64,000 bases of DNA. It comes from Chitinophagaceae bacterium (GTDB taxonomy: Bacteria; Bacteroidota; Bacteroidia; Chitinophagales; Chitinophagaceae). Position 1 is the stretch's first letter; every line of letters starts with the position of its first letter. Where the stretch lies: assembly GCA_025923075.1 (NCBI GenBank), contig JAICGN010000006.1:20005-84004 (forward strand). Direction: 5' to 3'. The notes under the pieces are model-generated. The model was not told the DNA's origin and searched no databases. It was given only the letters and a program-made list of their open reading frames with translations. The position numbers and the translations under genes are program-made. Positions 8,117-17,318 of this stretch are shown here, piece by piece.

Positions 8117-9550
8117 TTAATAGCCCGGTCCGAGAAATGTTGTTTTAATTGTTTCTATTTTTTTATCGCCCTGGTAAACACCAAGCTCAATTGGTGTTTT
8201 TCGTTTTTCTATTAACTGTCTTTCTATTTTTACAAAGAAAGAGGTTTGGAAATAAGACTCTTTGGGTACGATCAAATCTTTTTGAACCACCGTTATCTCG
8301 CCTTTCATATTTTCCAACTTCATCGTCACAGGTATTTCCTTTCTTGTTTTGTTCACCAACTTTATATTATACAAATTGCTGACCCGTCCATCCGGCAGGG
8401 TCTGAAACATTTGCCCTGCTGTTCTCAGTATTCTTGCATCCACATCATCACGGGTGAGCAGCATTACGACAAGTGCTGATGTCAATAGCAGCAGTACGAA
8501 AGAGTAAGCAGCAATCCGCCAGTTGAATTTTGTCTTTTTACTGTGCGCAATATTTTCTTCCGATTCATAACGGATCAGGCCGCGGGGACGACTCACTTTA
8601 TCCATTATTGCGTTACATGCATCAATACAAGCTGTACAGTTTACACATTCCAGTTGTGTACCATTCCTGATATCAATCCCCGTCGGACATACCCTCACAC
8701 ATGCCGAGCAATCAACACAATCCCCCGTATCCCATACTCCCGCCTTTTCTTTCTTAATTTTTCCTCTCGGCTCTCCTCTTACATAATCGTAGGCAACGAC
8801 GATTGATTTTTTATCAAGCAATACACCCTGCAATCTTCCATAAGGACAAACAACGATGCAGACCTGCTCACGAAACCAGTAATACACAAAAAAGAATACA
8901 GCGGAAAAAACAAGCAGGGAAATAAACGTAACCGGGTTGGCCGCCACACCTTCTTTGACCATTGCCAGTACTTCGTCCATCCCGATTATATAAGCAAGAA
9001 AAAAATTGGCAATGAGGAAAGAGATAAAATAAAAAACGGCCATCTTGGTTATCCGTTTACGAATCTTATAGACATTCCATGGCATATCTTTCAACCTTCG
9101 CTGTTCGGTCATGTTGCCATCCAGCCAATATTCAATTCTTCTAAACACCATTTCCATAAAAATGGTTTGCGGGCAGGCCCAACCGCAAAAAACTCTTCCA
9201 AATACTACAGTGAAAAATATGATGAACACCATGAATGTAAGCAGGCCGATAGCGAAAATGAAAAAATCCTGCGGCCAGAATACCTGTCCGAAAAAAATAA
9301 ACTTACGCTGTATCACATTGAAAAGAAACAGCGGCTCTTCATCTATTTTTACAAATGGAAGTGCAAAGAAAAAAATAAGATAAATTATGGAAGCAACGGT
9401 TCGGAGATTATAAAATTTTCCTTTGGGTTTTTTAGGAAAAATATAATTCCGCTTACCCTGTTTATCGATTGTCGCAACTGAATCACGGAAGCTTTGATCA
9501 AGGAATTCCTTTTTTTCCTCCACTATCTCCGAAAAATCTCTTTCTTCCAT
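8117..9550 (-). CDS. ccoG: Cytochrome c oxidase accessory protein CcoG (FixG/RdxA)
   Basis: 477 residues. Several membrane helices flank GRVFCGWACPQTIFMEMVFR, the CxxxCP motif of the NapH/CcoG family. Two [4Fe-4S] cluster motifs follow: CVDCSACVRVCPTGIDI and CVNCTACIDACNAIMD. A C-terminal Ig-like periplasmic domain (FixG C-terminal) completes the protein. CcoG is an iron-sulfur membrane protein proposed to reduce Cu(II) for delivery to the CuB site of cbb3 oxidase. The family's length and domain order are complete here. It lies 66 bp after ccoP. Confidence 0.96.
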   Translation of the reverse strand: MEERDFSEIVEEKKEFLDQSFRDSVATIDKQGKRNYIFPKKPKGKFYNLRTVASIIYLIFFFALPFVKIDEEPLFLFNVIQRKFIFFGQVFWPQDFFIFAIGLLTFMVFIIFFTVVFGRVFCGWACPQTIFMEMVFRRIEYWLDGNMTEQRRLKDMPWNVYKIRKRITKMAVFYFISFLIANFFLAYIIGMDEVLAMVKEGVAANPVTFISLLVFSAVFFFVYYWFREQVCIVVCPYGRLQGVLLDKKSIVVAYDYVRGEPRGKIKKEKAGVWDTGDCVDCSACVRVCPTGIDIRNGTQLECVNCTACIDACNAIMDKVSRPRGLIRYESEENIAHSKKTKFNWRIAAYSFVLLLLTSALVVMLLTRDDVDARILRTAGQMFQTLPDGRVSNLYNIKLVNKTRKEIPVTMKLENMKGEITVVQKDLIVPKESYFQTSFFVKIERQLIEKRKTPIELGVYQGDKKIETIKTTFLGPGY

Positions 9551-9616
9551 GATTCAATTTTTGTCACGATCAAAGATTTAATTACTTGGTAGTTTTGGTT
9601 TGTAGAGATTCTTTTT

Positions 9617-10513
9617 TTACAGCGGTGTCTTTTTTACCGATGTATCAGCAGGCATTGTTGCCTCATACAAATTCCCCTGCGGCGCCTTTGCATTAGCAGG
9701 GTTGCTCCCCTGCAACGACAAAATAAAACTTGAGATGTTTCTTATATCTGCAGGTGAAAATGTTCTACCCCATGCCTGCATTCCTTTATCGGGCACCCCA
9801 ACAGTAATTGTTTTGAAAACATCACCAAGCGAACCGCCATGCAGCCAATACTTATCGGTAAGGTTTGGACCAACTGCATTGCCTTCACCATTGCCGCCAT
9901 GACATGGTAAACAGGTGCCGCTAAAGATCTTCCTGCCTTCTGCAATTCCTTTTTCATCTGCCAGCGTTACCGTTTTTTCATCAAAAGTCTCTTTGTTATT
10001 CTTCCTGAACTCTTCCATTTTTGCTGCGGCTATCCTCATTTCTTTATCATATTCCTCTAGTGGTGTTGGTCCTGTTTTTATAACATGAAAACGAAACATA
10101 TAAATAACAGCTACAATAATTGTAAAATAAAAACCCCATTTCCACCACGGTGGTAATGCATTATCGAGTTCTTTGATGCCATCATAATCATGATCCAAAA
10201 GAACATCTGCCTCTCTTTCTATCGGGGCTGCTTTAGTAAAGACTTTTTTATCCAGTTCACTCCACCATTTTCTTAAGCCGGACTGGCGATGCACCGTGCC
10301 TGATTTTAGGTCCGCTACTTTTTGATATTTGTTTTTTAGCGTTAATAAATAAATGGTCAATGTAAATGCGATCACAACAAAAGCAATAACGCTATAAAGA
10401 AAGTATTCCATGCCTCCGGTTAAACCAACTAACCCCTTTGCGTTTGCGGGTGCATTGAATAAGATCATAGCCCCTGCCATAAAAAAAAATCGTGATATAA
10501 AATGCTTTCTCAT
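9617..10513 (-). CDS. ccoP: cbb3-type cytochrome c oxidase subunit CcoP (single-heme form)
   Basis: 298 residues. A signal or first membrane helix and a second helix (FLYSVIAFVVIAFTLTIYLL) are followed by the CcoP N-terminal domain with LDNALPPWWKWGFYFTII, then one cytochrome c domain with CLPCH and a distal Met in VGVPDKGMQAWG. CcoP passes electrons from soluble cytochromes c to CcoO. Proteobacterial CcoP has two CxxCH motifs and this one has a single one, a form I believe common in Bacteroidota. It overlaps neither neighbour: 3 bp after ccoQ, 66 bp before ccoG. Confidence 0.93.
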   Translation of the reverse strand: MRKHFISRFFFMAGAMILFNAPANAKGLVGLTGGMEYFLYSVIAFVVIAFTLTIYLLTLKNKYQKVADLKSGTVHRQSGLRKWWSELDKKVFTKAAPIEREADVLLDHDYDGIKELDNALPPWWKWGFYFTIIVAVIYMFRFHVIKTGPTPLEEYDKEMRIAAAKMEEFRKNNKETFDEKTVTLADEKGIAEGRKIFSGTCLPCHGGNGEGNAVGPNLTDKYWLHGGSLGDVFKTITVGVPDKGMQAWGRTFSPADIRNISSFILSLQGSNPANAKAPQGNLYEATMPADTSVKKTPL

Positions 10514-10516
10514 AGT

Positions 10517-10732
10517 CTAAACCCGTTTTAAATTATTTGTTGTACACGTTGCCGGCAAATGTTCCTCATTATCAAGCGGAATTCTGCTTATCTCATTCGC
10601 TTTTGATTTATCCATTTTCTTCACGTAATAAAGCAACACTACAAAAAACAAAAAGAAAATAACCAGTGATATCATGGGATAAATATTGATCCCATCAATT
10701 GATTCTGCATATTGTTTTACAAACTTGAACAT
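10517..10732 (-). CDS. ccoQ: CcoQ-like small subunit of cbb3 oxidase
   Basis: 71 residues with one membrane helix (YPMISLVIFFLFFVVLLYYV) followed by a basic cytoplasmic segment (KKMDKSKANE). The size, topology and position between ccoNO and ccoP identify it as CcoQ/FixQ, a small subunit that stabilises the oxidase. Sequence conservation in this family is low, so the assignment rests mainly on context. The gaps of 3 bp on both sides show tight coupling. Confidence 0.8.
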   Translation of the reverse strand: MFKFVKQYAESIDGINIYPMISLVIFFLFFVVLLYYVKKMDKSKANEISRIPLDNEEHLPATCTTNNLKRV

Positions 10733-10735
10733 ATC

Positions 10736-12910
10736 TTAATTTTTATTTTCAACGATCCGATCGCTATCGGATTTGGTTTTTTCAGTATCAGTTCCCAGTC
10801 TTTGCAGGTAGGCGATCACCGCCAGTATCTCTGCATTTGGCTTTACGCGTATGCTATCTTTCAATAAATTGTTCTGGATTTTTGCCGCTTGACGCACCAG
10901 GTCCTCGTTTGCGATATACTCATATCCTTCTTTATACGGAACTCCGATCGTACGCATTGCTTTGATCTTCGCGGAAGTGCTGGCCGTATCCAATTCTTTG
11001 TCCAGCATAAATGAGTAAGCGGGCATAATTGTGCCTGGCGATATGGCCTGCGGATCATCCATGTGATTAAAATGCCATGAATCAGATTTTTTTAAATTCA
11101 TTGTTCCTTCTCTTGCCAAATCCGGCCCCGTTCTTTTTGATCCCCACTGGAATGGATGATCATAAACAAACTCGCCTGCTTTGGAGTACTCGCCATAGCG
11201 TTCTGTCTCAGACCGGAATGGTCGTATCATTTGCGAGTGACAAGTATAACAGCCCTCCCTCCTGTAGATATCCCTTCCCTGTAACTCAAGTGGTGTATAA
11301 GGTGTTACACTGGCTATTGTCGGCACATTGGATTTAATAAGAAATGTCGGGACCAATTCGATGATGCCTCCAATAAGAATTACGATCAAAGTAGCAATGA
11401 GAAAAGGAATGGGTTTTCGCTCGACCCGCCGATGCCAGTGCTCACCAACATGCTGCGTATAATTCTTTTCCAACGCCGGCGCCTCTGCATCCTCGTTTGC
11501 AACAAGTTTACCTTTTGCAACAGTCATAAATAAATTATACATCATAAGTATGGCGCCAGTCAGAAATAGTATGCCGCCAAAAGCACGAACCGCATAGAAA
11601 GGTTTCATGTAAGTGACTGTTTCAATAAACTGGTATTTCAGTTGACCTGCATCTGTAAATTGCTTCCACATAGACGCTTGTTGAAAACCTGCCCAATACA
11701 TTGGTACTGCGTAAAAAATAATTCCAAGCGTTGCGATCCAGAAATGGAAGCCGGCAAGACGTTTTGAAAAAAGCTCTGTTCTAAAAATCCTTGGAATCAG
11801 CCAATAAAGAATACCAAATGTCAACATACCATTCCAGCCCAAGCCACCTACATGTACGTGCGCAATCGTCCAGTCAGTAAAGTGGCTGATTGCATTTACA
11901 GTTTTCAATGAAAGCATCGGGCCCTCGAAGGTTGCCATACCATAAGCAGTAACAGCCACCACCATAAATTTTAAGACCACATCTTCCCTTACTTTATCCC
12001 ATGCGCCACGAAGTGTAAGTAAGCCATTGATCATACCACCCCAGCTTGGGAAAATAAGTGTGAATGAGAAAACAATCCCTAATGATTGCGCCCAGTTAGG
12101 AAGCGAGGTATATAACAAATGGTGCGGGCCAGCCCAGATATACAGGAATATCAATGCCCAAAAGTGAATGATGGAAAGCTTGTACGAAAACACAGGCCTG
12201 TTTGCAGCTTTTGGCATAAAATAATACATCAGGCCGAGATAGGGTGTAGTAAGAAAGAAGGCAACAGCATTATGCCCATACCACCATTGCACCAGTGCAT
12301 CCTGAACACCTGCATACCACGAATAACTATGAAATACACTAACCGGGAACTCAAATGAATTTACAATATGTAATACCGCGACGGTAACAAAAGTTGCTAT
12401 ATAAAACCAGATAGCGACATATAAATGCCTTTCTCTTCTTTTCAAAATTGTTGCAAACATGTTCCAACCAAACACAACCCAAATGATGGTGATTGCAATA
12501 TCAATTGGCCATTCAAGCTCTGCATATTCTTTTCCGGTTGTCATTCCGAGGGGCAAAGTAATCGCAGCAGCAACAATAATTAATTGCCAGCCCCAGAAAT
12601 GAATTTTGCTAAGCATATCGCTTGCCATCCTGGTTTTTAATAACCGTTGAAGCGAATAGTAATAGCCCATAAAGATGCCGTTACCCACAAAGGCAAATAT
12701 GACCGCATTGGTATGTAATGGACGAAGTCGTCCGAAGGTGAGACCGATAGTTTCTTTACCGGCAGTACCAGTCATGTTCCATTGAGGAAATACCATGAGC
12801 AATGCCACCCAAAGACCTGCCAACATGCCGACAACACCCCAAATAATTGTGGCATAGGCGAAATTGCGAACGATCTTATTGTCATACTGAAATTTTTCCA
12901 GTGCTTGCAT
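10736..12910 (-). CDS. ccoNO: cbb3-type cytochrome c oxidase, fused subunits I and II (CcoN-CcoO)
   Basis: 724 residues. Residues 1 to about 480 are CcoN: a heme-copper oxidase core of about 12 helices with HTNAVIFAFVGNGIFMGYYY near the N-terminus, QWWYGHNAVAFFLTTPYLG (CuB and cross-link region) and HFTDWTIAHVHVGGLGWNGM (heme ligands). After a linker and another membrane helix, the C-terminal part is CcoO, a membrane-anchored cytochrome c with CYTCHSQMIRPF and a distal Met in GTIMPAYSFM. The complex reduces O2 to water with high affinity and pumps protons. Subunits I and II are separate in Proteobacteria but fused here, as in many Bacteroidota. Confidence 0.97.
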   Translation of the reverse strand: MQALEKFQYDNKIVRNFAYATIIWGVVGMLAGLWVALLMVFPQWNMTGTAGKETIGLTFGRLRPLHTNAVIFAFVGNGIFMGYYYSLQRLLKTRMASDMLSKIHFWGWQLIIVAAAITLPLGMTTGKEYAELEWPIDIAITIIWVVFGWNMFATILKRRERHLYVAIWFYIATFVTVAVLHIVNSFEFPVSVFHSYSWYAGVQDALVQWWYGHNAVAFFLTTPYLGLMYYFMPKAANRPVFSYKLSIIHFWALIFLYIWAGPHHLLYTSLPNWAQSLGIVFSFTLIFPSWGGMINGLLTLRGAWDKVREDVVLKFMVVAVTAYGMATFEGPMLSLKTVNAISHFTDWTIAHVHVGGLGWNGMLTFGILYWLIPRIFRTELFSKRLAGFHFWIATLGIIFYAVPMYWAGFQQASMWKQFTDAGQLKYQFIETVTYMKPFYAVRAFGGILFLTGAILMMYNLFMTVAKGKLVANEDAEAPALEKNYTQHVGEHWHRRVERKPIPFLIATLIVILIGGIIELVPTFLIKSNVPTIASVTPYTPLELQGRDIYRREGCYTCHSQMIRPFRSETERYGEYSKAGEFVYDHPFQWGSKRTGPDLAREGTMNLKKSDSWHFNHMDDPQAISPGTIMPAYSFMLDKELDTASTSAKIKAMRTIGVPYKEGYEYIANEDLVRQAAKIQNNLLKDSIRVKPNAEILAVIAYLQRLGTDTEKTKSDSDRIVENKN

Positions 12911-12915
12911 GAATT

Positions 12916-13098
12916 TTATTTTGGTTTTGATATTGACGGAGAAGTTTTTTCTGCAACAGGCTTATCATCAAATAACATTCTCACTGATGGTGTATAATCA
13001 TCATCATATTGCCCTTTTCTAACTGACCAGATAAAGGCAACCAGGAATCCACCGGCGATAAGAATACTAAATGCAATAAGGAGAATTAAAACGCTCAT
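12916..13098 (-). CDS. ccoS: cbb3-type cytochrome oxidase assembly protein CcoS
   Basis: 60 residues from the ATG at 13096-13098, preferred over an earlier ATG at 13122 because MSVLILLIAFSILIAGG is the usual family start. One membrane helix is followed by FIWSVRKGQYDDDYTPSVRM, the diagnostic CcoS segment. CcoS is required for cofactor (heme b and CuB) insertion into CcoN. It lies 5 bp before ccoNO. Confidence 0.93.
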   Translation of the reverse strand: MSVLILLIAFSILIAGGFLVAFIWSVRKGQYDDDYTPSVRMLFDDKPVAEKTSPSISKPK

Positions 13099-13189
13099 CG
13101 CTGGGTTATATTTAGGAGGCAAATGTATTTTTCAATTTTCCGGTTGGTTATGACGATTGTCAGCCATTTTCATGAGCATTATCAATTAG

Positions 13190-15637
13190 CTAAAGCCCTT
13201 TTCTTTTCGCGGAAAATGAGGTTGCTAATGTTACGAATGTTACGATGCTGATCGAACTTACAGGCATTAAAATGGCCGCAATCAGGGGGGATAGTGATCC
13301 CTGCACTGCAAAGCTTAACCCGACGATATTGTACAATATTGAAAGAATAAAGCTCCATGTTATCACAGTTCTTCCTGATCTCGCATACTCAATGAACCGA
13401 TGGAGTTTACTTACTTCGTTACTGTCCAGAATGGCGTCGCATGCGGGAGTGAATTGACTGGTGTTCTCACTTACCGCTACCCCAACATCACTTTGCTTTA
13501 ACGCACCGGCATCATTTAACCCGTCGCCAAGCATCAACACTTTTGCTTTTGAGTTCTTTGTCTTTAATTCCTTGATAAAATTCAATTTCTCTTGAGGCGA
13601 TTGATGAAAGTGAATGGAGGCTCGTTTACCAAAAAACGATTCGAGTTTACTCTTCTCTGCATCATTATCTCCGGAAAGAACCTGAAGATTATATTTCTTT
13701 GCTAAGAGATACGTGATCATTTCAGGAACTCCATCACGATATTGATTGCTTATTCTAAATACCCCTTTTTTAAATCCGCTTATAGAAAGATATACTTCGC
13801 CGCTCCGTGAAAGGGATGACGACGCATGATGGCGATCAATAAACTGTCTTGAGCCAAGTTTTACCTGCCGGCTGTTAATCGATCCCATTATTCCCTTCCC
13901 GGCTATTTCTTTAAAATTTATCGCTTGCAGCGGCTGAACAGAATAAGTAAGCATTAAGTACTGTTTTATGATCCTGCTTAAAGGATGAACAGATTCTTTC
14001 ACCAATGAATAGATCATATTGATCTCCTCATCCGGCAATTTTTCTCCTTCATAAAATACATTTGCCTGTGATGAATGAGTCAGCGTTCCAGTTTTATCAA
14101 AAACTATTGTGTTAATACGGGACAGCGCTTCGATCACCGAAGAATTTTTCAGGTAAAATTTATTTTTACCAAAATGACGGAGCATATTGCCAAAAGTAAA
14201 AGTTGCCGAAAGAAGCAATGAACATGGACAGGCAACGATTAGTGACGCGGTAACTGAAAGCCAGATCTTAGATGGATCATATAATGACCAATATAATGCC
14301 GCGCAGCCGGCAATGATAAAAAGGGTAAGAGTGAAATAGCGACTCCAAGGATGAATAAAAGATTTGTCCTTATTCTTCTGCCTGGTAAAAACATCGTTGT
14401 TCCAAAGCTGAGTGATATAACTTTGATCAACAGGATTTACAATTTCCATCGTGATTGTTTCTCCCAGTTGTTTACCACCTGCATAAACTAACTCAGTTCT
14501 TCTTTTTAATAACGGGTTGTTTTCACCCGAAACAAAGCTGTAATCAATATATCCCTCACCATCTAAAATAACCGCATCTGCAGGGATCATTTCATTTTGA
14601 CGAACCAGTATCTGGTCGCCCTTTTTTAAAGCACTGATCGTCGAAGTTTCTTCCTTTCCATTTTTCAGTAACGTAACCCCCAGCGGAAAATAGGATTTAT
14701 AATCACGATCGAATGAAAAGCTATCGTATGTTTTATCCTGGAACCAACGACCAACAAGCATAAAGAAAACAATACCGGTCATTGAGTCAAGATAGCCCGC
14801 GCCTGTACCGCTTAAGATTTCATATACACTTCTGCTGAACGTAACAAGAATTGCCAATGCAATTGGCGCATCGATATTCAGCCATTTCTGGCGAATGCCT
14901 TTCCATGCGGACGTAAAAAACTCACTGGCACTGTAAAAAAATACCGGTATCGATAAAGCAAGCTTCAAATAACTAAAAACTTTCTGCAGATCGGCCTGGC
15001 CAATATTGCCCGACGAAAAATATTCAGGGAAGCTCAGCATCATGATATTGCTTAAGCAAAATCCTGCAACGCCGATCTTGAAAATCCTTTTATGATTTAC
15101 CTTTTTATGATGTTTTGTTCCGCCCTCATTTAGACTTATATAAGGTTCATACCCAATGAACGCAAGCAGCTCGACAACTTTTCTCAACGAAATTTTCGCC
15201 GGATCAAAGGCAATAAAGATTTCCTTTCGCTGAAAATTCGTTTTAGAGAAAAAAATCCCCTGGTCGATCGTATGTAGATTTTCCAGCAACCAAATGCAGG
15301 ACGCACAATGGATTTGTGGCAGATAAAAATTGACATGACACTGGCTGTGATCGGCAAAACGAAGTAATTTCCCTTTTATTTCTTCATTCTCTAAATAAGC
15401 AAAACGTTGTGAACTGAATTTGCCTTTTATTTTAATTCCTGGCTTTTCACTTAGTTCATAATAAGCACAAAGCCCGTTGTCCTGCAAAAGCTGGAAAACG
15501 AATTTGCATCCGTCGCAACAGAAATATTTGTTATCGGTGTGAATGGTAGCATCGCAGGTTTCCCCGCAATGGTAACATGTAGTAGTAGTCTTTTTGCCTA
15601 AAGGAGGTTTCGCTTCTTGTACCCAGCTATCTTCCAA
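13190..15637 (-). CDS. ccoI: Copper-translocating P1B-type ATPase CcoI (FixI)
   Basis: 815 residues with an apparent TTG start at 15635-15637; no ATG occurs nearby in frame. The N-terminal cysteine-rich segment (CYHCGETC, then YFCCDGCKFVFQLL) is typical of CcoI, and a heavy-metal-associated domain with IHCASCIWLLENL follows. Eight membrane helices include the CPC metal site IVACPCSLLLSA. Catalytic motifs are VFDKTGTLTHS (phosphorylated Asp), ESVHPLSRII (HP locus) and MLGDGLNDAGALKQSDVG. CcoI exports copper for assembly of the CuB centre of cbb3 oxidase. It is the first gene of the cco operon, behind a Crp/Fnr-type site centred 57 bp upstream. Confidence 0.95.
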   Translation of the reverse strand: MEDSWVQEAKPPLGKKTTTTCYHCGETCDATIHTDNKYFCCDGCKFVFQLLQDNGLCAYYELSEKPGIKIKGKFSSQRFAYLENEEIKGKLLRFADHSQCHVNFYLPQIHCASCIWLLENLHTIDQGIFFSKTNFQRKEIFIAFDPAKISLRKVVELLAFIGYEPYISLNEGGTKHHKKVNHKRIFKIGVAGFCLSNIMMLSFPEYFSSGNIGQADLQKVFSYLKLALSIPVFFYSASEFFTSAWKGIRQKWLNIDAPIALAILVTFSRSVYEILSGTGAGYLDSMTGIVFFMLVGRWFQDKTYDSFSFDRDYKSYFPLGVTLLKNGKEETSTISALKKGDQILVRQNEMIPADAVILDGEGYIDYSFVSGENNPLLKRRTELVYAGGKQLGETITMEIVNPVDQSYITQLWNNDVFTRQKNKDKSFIHPWSRYFTLTLFIIAGCAALYWSLYDPSKIWLSVTASLIVACPCSLLLSATFTFGNMLRHFGKNKFYLKNSSVIEALSRINTIVFDKTGTLTHSSQANVFYEGEKLPDEEINMIYSLVKESVHPLSRIIKQYLMLTYSVQPLQAINFKEIAGKGIMGSINSRQVKLGSRQFIDRHHASSSLSRSGEVYLSISGFKKGVFRISNQYRDGVPEMITYLLAKKYNLQVLSGDNDAEKSKLESFFGKRASIHFHQSPQEKLNFIKELKTKNSKAKVLMLGDGLNDAGALKQSDVGVAVSENTSQFTPACDAILDSNEVSKLHRFIEYARSGRTVITWSFILSILYNIVGLSFAVQGSLSPLIAAILMPVSSISIVTFVTLATSFSAKRKGL

Positions 15638-15657
15638 TTCTAATTTTTTAATGTTTA

Positions 15658-15701
15658 CAAAGATTGAGACATTGATATCTTTTAAACCTGAGCCGCCTCA
15701 G
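15658..15701 (-). promoter_or_regulatory. Putative Crp/Fnr-type operator plus -7 box of the cco operon
   Basis: CTGA-GCCGCC-TCAG at 15688-15701 fits TGA-N6-TCA with centre 15694.5. On the minus strand AATCTTTG (15665 to 15658) matches TAnnTTTG in five of six fixed bases. The centre lies 29.5 bp from the start of the box, predicting a position of -41.5 from a start near 15653. The N6 core is unusually GC-rich compared with the other sites. A second TGA-N6-TCA occurs at 15711-15722. Confidence 0.55.
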
Positions 15702-15729
15702 CGACAAGTCTGACTTATATCAAAACCGA

Positions 15730-15753
15730 AGCCCCCTGATGAGTCAGGGGGCT
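15730..15753. repeat. Perfect 10-bp stem hairpin
   Basis: AGCCCCCTGA and TCAGGGGGCT are exact inverted copies around a 4-base TGAG loop. No U-tract follows on either strand, so it is not a clear terminator. It lies upstream of the cco promoter region and may be an intergenic REP-like hairpin. Confidence 0.6.
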
Positions 15754-15917
15754 GTGTAATTGAAACGAAAACCAACGATTGCCCATCCTGTGATGGGAAA
15801 GAGATTTTACCCTTTATAGCATAAGAACTGTGTATAGTGTCCTTGAGAGGTCAAAATTAGCCGGTGCGAGTTTTTATAGTTATGACGTTTATCATCCGTC
15901 ACATTGATACTCCTCAG
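15754..15917. other. Intergenic stretch without a gene
   Basis: The gap between the divergent-side ends of ccoI (15637) and ric (15990) is 352 bp. It holds the cco operator and -7 box, the GC-rich hairpin and the ric terminator, each listed separately. The remaining bases show no credible ORF, tRNA or further repeat. Confidence 0.6.
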
Positions 15918-15952
15918 AACAAAATAGCCGCTCCAAATGATGGAAACGGCTA
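15918..15952 (-). terminator. Rho-independent terminator after ric1
   Basis: On the minus strand a TAGCCG...CGGCTA stem (15947-15952 and 15925-15930), with an inner TCC/GGA pairing, is followed by TTTTGTT. It lies 38 bp after the ric stop codon. Confidence 0.75.
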
Positions 15953-15989
15953 CTGGATACAAGCAATCGAGAAAATCAATCGCGGGATT

Positions 15990-16733
15990 CTAATTTAGAA
16001 CTTCCGTCTGCAATTGTTTAAACAGCTGGATTGCTCTAGGAAACAAAATATTATTCTCAAGATGTACATGCTGATGAAGATCCAGCTCAAAGGCTTTCAG
16101 TGCAGCAAAACACAAACGATAGGTAGTACAAGCATCCGGCGGCGGAGTATAATCATTAGAAAGAATTCTTATATCATTCAACAGTGTGCCTGCGTGATCA
16201 TGCTCTTGCTCCATTACAGTAATCGGTGACTGGAGGTAAGTAATGTTTAGTTGTAGGATTGCAGTTTCGTTATCCGCCATTTTTTCCAATTCTTTTATTC
16301 TTGGAAATAGAATCACCTCCTCTTTCTTCATGTGGCCTTCCATTTCTTCTTTGACTGCTGCAAACGTTTCAAGTATTTTATAAAGGTCGGCATGTCTTTC
16401 ACCGTGCTTGGAAGATACTTTTTGCAAATAAGCATATATCTGGGGCATTTCATTCTTCACATACGCATGATGGGTTTGAACAATATAATCGGAAAGCTGT
16501 GCCAGACTCATTTTATCAAAATCGATTACGCCCGTGTTGCTTTCGTTTCCAAAAATATTTTCAAGCTCCCCGCTTATCTGCGATACCTCAAGTTGCTGTT
16601 CTGTGCAGGCTTGTTCGAGGGAACGTTTCCCTTTACAACAAAAATCCAAATGATATTTTTCGAATACAGAAGCAGCCTTGTGATTGCTGTTCACTATCTG
16701 TGCCAGCGAAAGAGAGGCCAGAGGTCTATTCAT
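15990..16733 (-). CDS. ric: Iron-sulfur cluster repair di-iron protein Ric (ScdA/YtfE family), copy 1
   Basis: 247 residues. The N-terminal DUF542 domain has the vicinal cysteines in YHLDFCCKGKRSLEQAC, and a hemerythrin-like domain follows with iron-ligand His and Glu residues (QTHHAYVKNEMP, HGERHADL, HMKKEEVILFP, MEQEHDHAGT, LHQHVHLENNILFP). Ric proteins repair iron-sulfur clusters damaged by NO or peroxide. A second Ric gene lies at 26983, and the N-terminal domains are clearly related but diverged. The promoter carries a TGA-N6-TCA site at predicted -41.5, shared with cbb3 and nos, which fits induction under nitrosative or low-oxygen stress. Confidence 0.93.
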   Translation of the reverse strand: MNRPLASLSLAQIVNSNHKAASVFEKYHLDFCCKGKRSLEQACTEQQLEVSQISGELENIFGNESNTGVIDFDKMSLAQLSDYIVQTHHAYVKNEMPQIYAYLQKVSSKHGERHADLYKILETFAAVKEEMEGHMKKEEVILFPRIKELEKMADNETAILQLNITYLQSPITVMEQEHDHAGTLLNDIRILSNDYTPPPDACTTYRLCFAALKAFELDLHQHVHLENNILFPRAIQLFKQLQTEVLN

Positions 16734-16750
16734 AATAATTTATTTTCAGA

Positions 16751-16794
16751 CAAAATTGGCTATACCTCGTTATGATCTTACTGACAATAATCAT
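16751..16794 (-). promoter_or_regulatory. Putative Crp/Fnr-type operator plus -7 box of ric1
   Basis: CTGA-CAATAA-TCAT at 16781-16794 is centred at 16787.5. On the minus strand CAATTTTG (16758 to 16751) is a near match to TAnnTTTG, 29.5 bp from the site centre. The geometry is identical to the cco, nos, rrf2, ric2, osmC and yceI promoters. Confidence 0.6.
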
Positions 16795-16802
16795 TTCCCG
16801 AC

Positions 16803-17318
16803 CTAATTGTTATCAGACACCGGAATCCTTTTTGAAATTGACAGGTGATTCTGCCGTTTTTGCCAGATAAAGCTTTTATCATCATTTAACAGGATCAACC
16901 AGGCAGCAATCGACACTGTAATTGAAAATGGGAATGCTGCTCCGACCATGAGCGGCGCAATGCTTAGCAGGAAAATAATCGCTCCAAGACAGACGGCTGT
17001 GATCCACCAACCTCGCAACAACATGCCGAATGCAATCAGAAATTGTCCAATGGCGATCAGTGGAATTACAATATGATTATGACGACTGAACCACCCATTG
17101 ATAAAATCGCTATATACCGGTATAGCCAGGTCAGCATAAAGCTGGTAAGTGTCGGGTTTAGTAATACCTATATACATGTTGGTGCCAGCTGCCCAGAAAA
17201 AAAGCAACGCGAATAACACTCTTGCCCATTTTGTCCTTTTCCATGCCACAATAAGAAATATGACACTGACCAATTGAGAAATCAGATAAGGAACTAGATA
17301 TTGTTCAAGACTGTTCAT
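16803..17318 (-). CDS. Hypothetical membrane protein
   Basis: 171 residues with about five hydrophobic helices (for example LISQLVSVIFLIVAW and HIVIPLIAIGQFLIAFGMLL) and a polar, basic tail. I do not recognise the family; the size and layout resemble DoxX-like or small integral membrane proteins without the diagnostic motif. It overlaps the end of the SRPBCC gene by 14 bp, so translational coupling is likely and the two may work together. Confidence 0.7.
   Translation of the reverse strand: MNSLEQYLVPYLISQLVSVIFLIVAWKRTKWARVLFALLFFWAAGTNMYIGITKPDTYQLYADLAIPVYSDFINGWFSRHNHIVIPLIAIGQFLIAFGMLLRGWWITAVCLGAIIFLLSIAPLMVGAAFPFSITVSIAAWLILLNDDKSFIWQKRQNHLSISKRIPVSDNN

Noticed and set aside
9111..9481. 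Two long plus-strand frames opposite ccoG
   Set aside because: They overlap a fully conserved ccoG on the other strand, have no start-site support and read as low-complexity Lys/Asn shadows.
15711..15722. Second TGA-N6-TCA (TGA-CTTATA-TCA) upstream of ccoI
   Set aside because: The box expected 29.5 bp downstream is not there, and its 22-bp distance from the better site suggests at most an auxiliary role; it is not counted among the regulon promoters.
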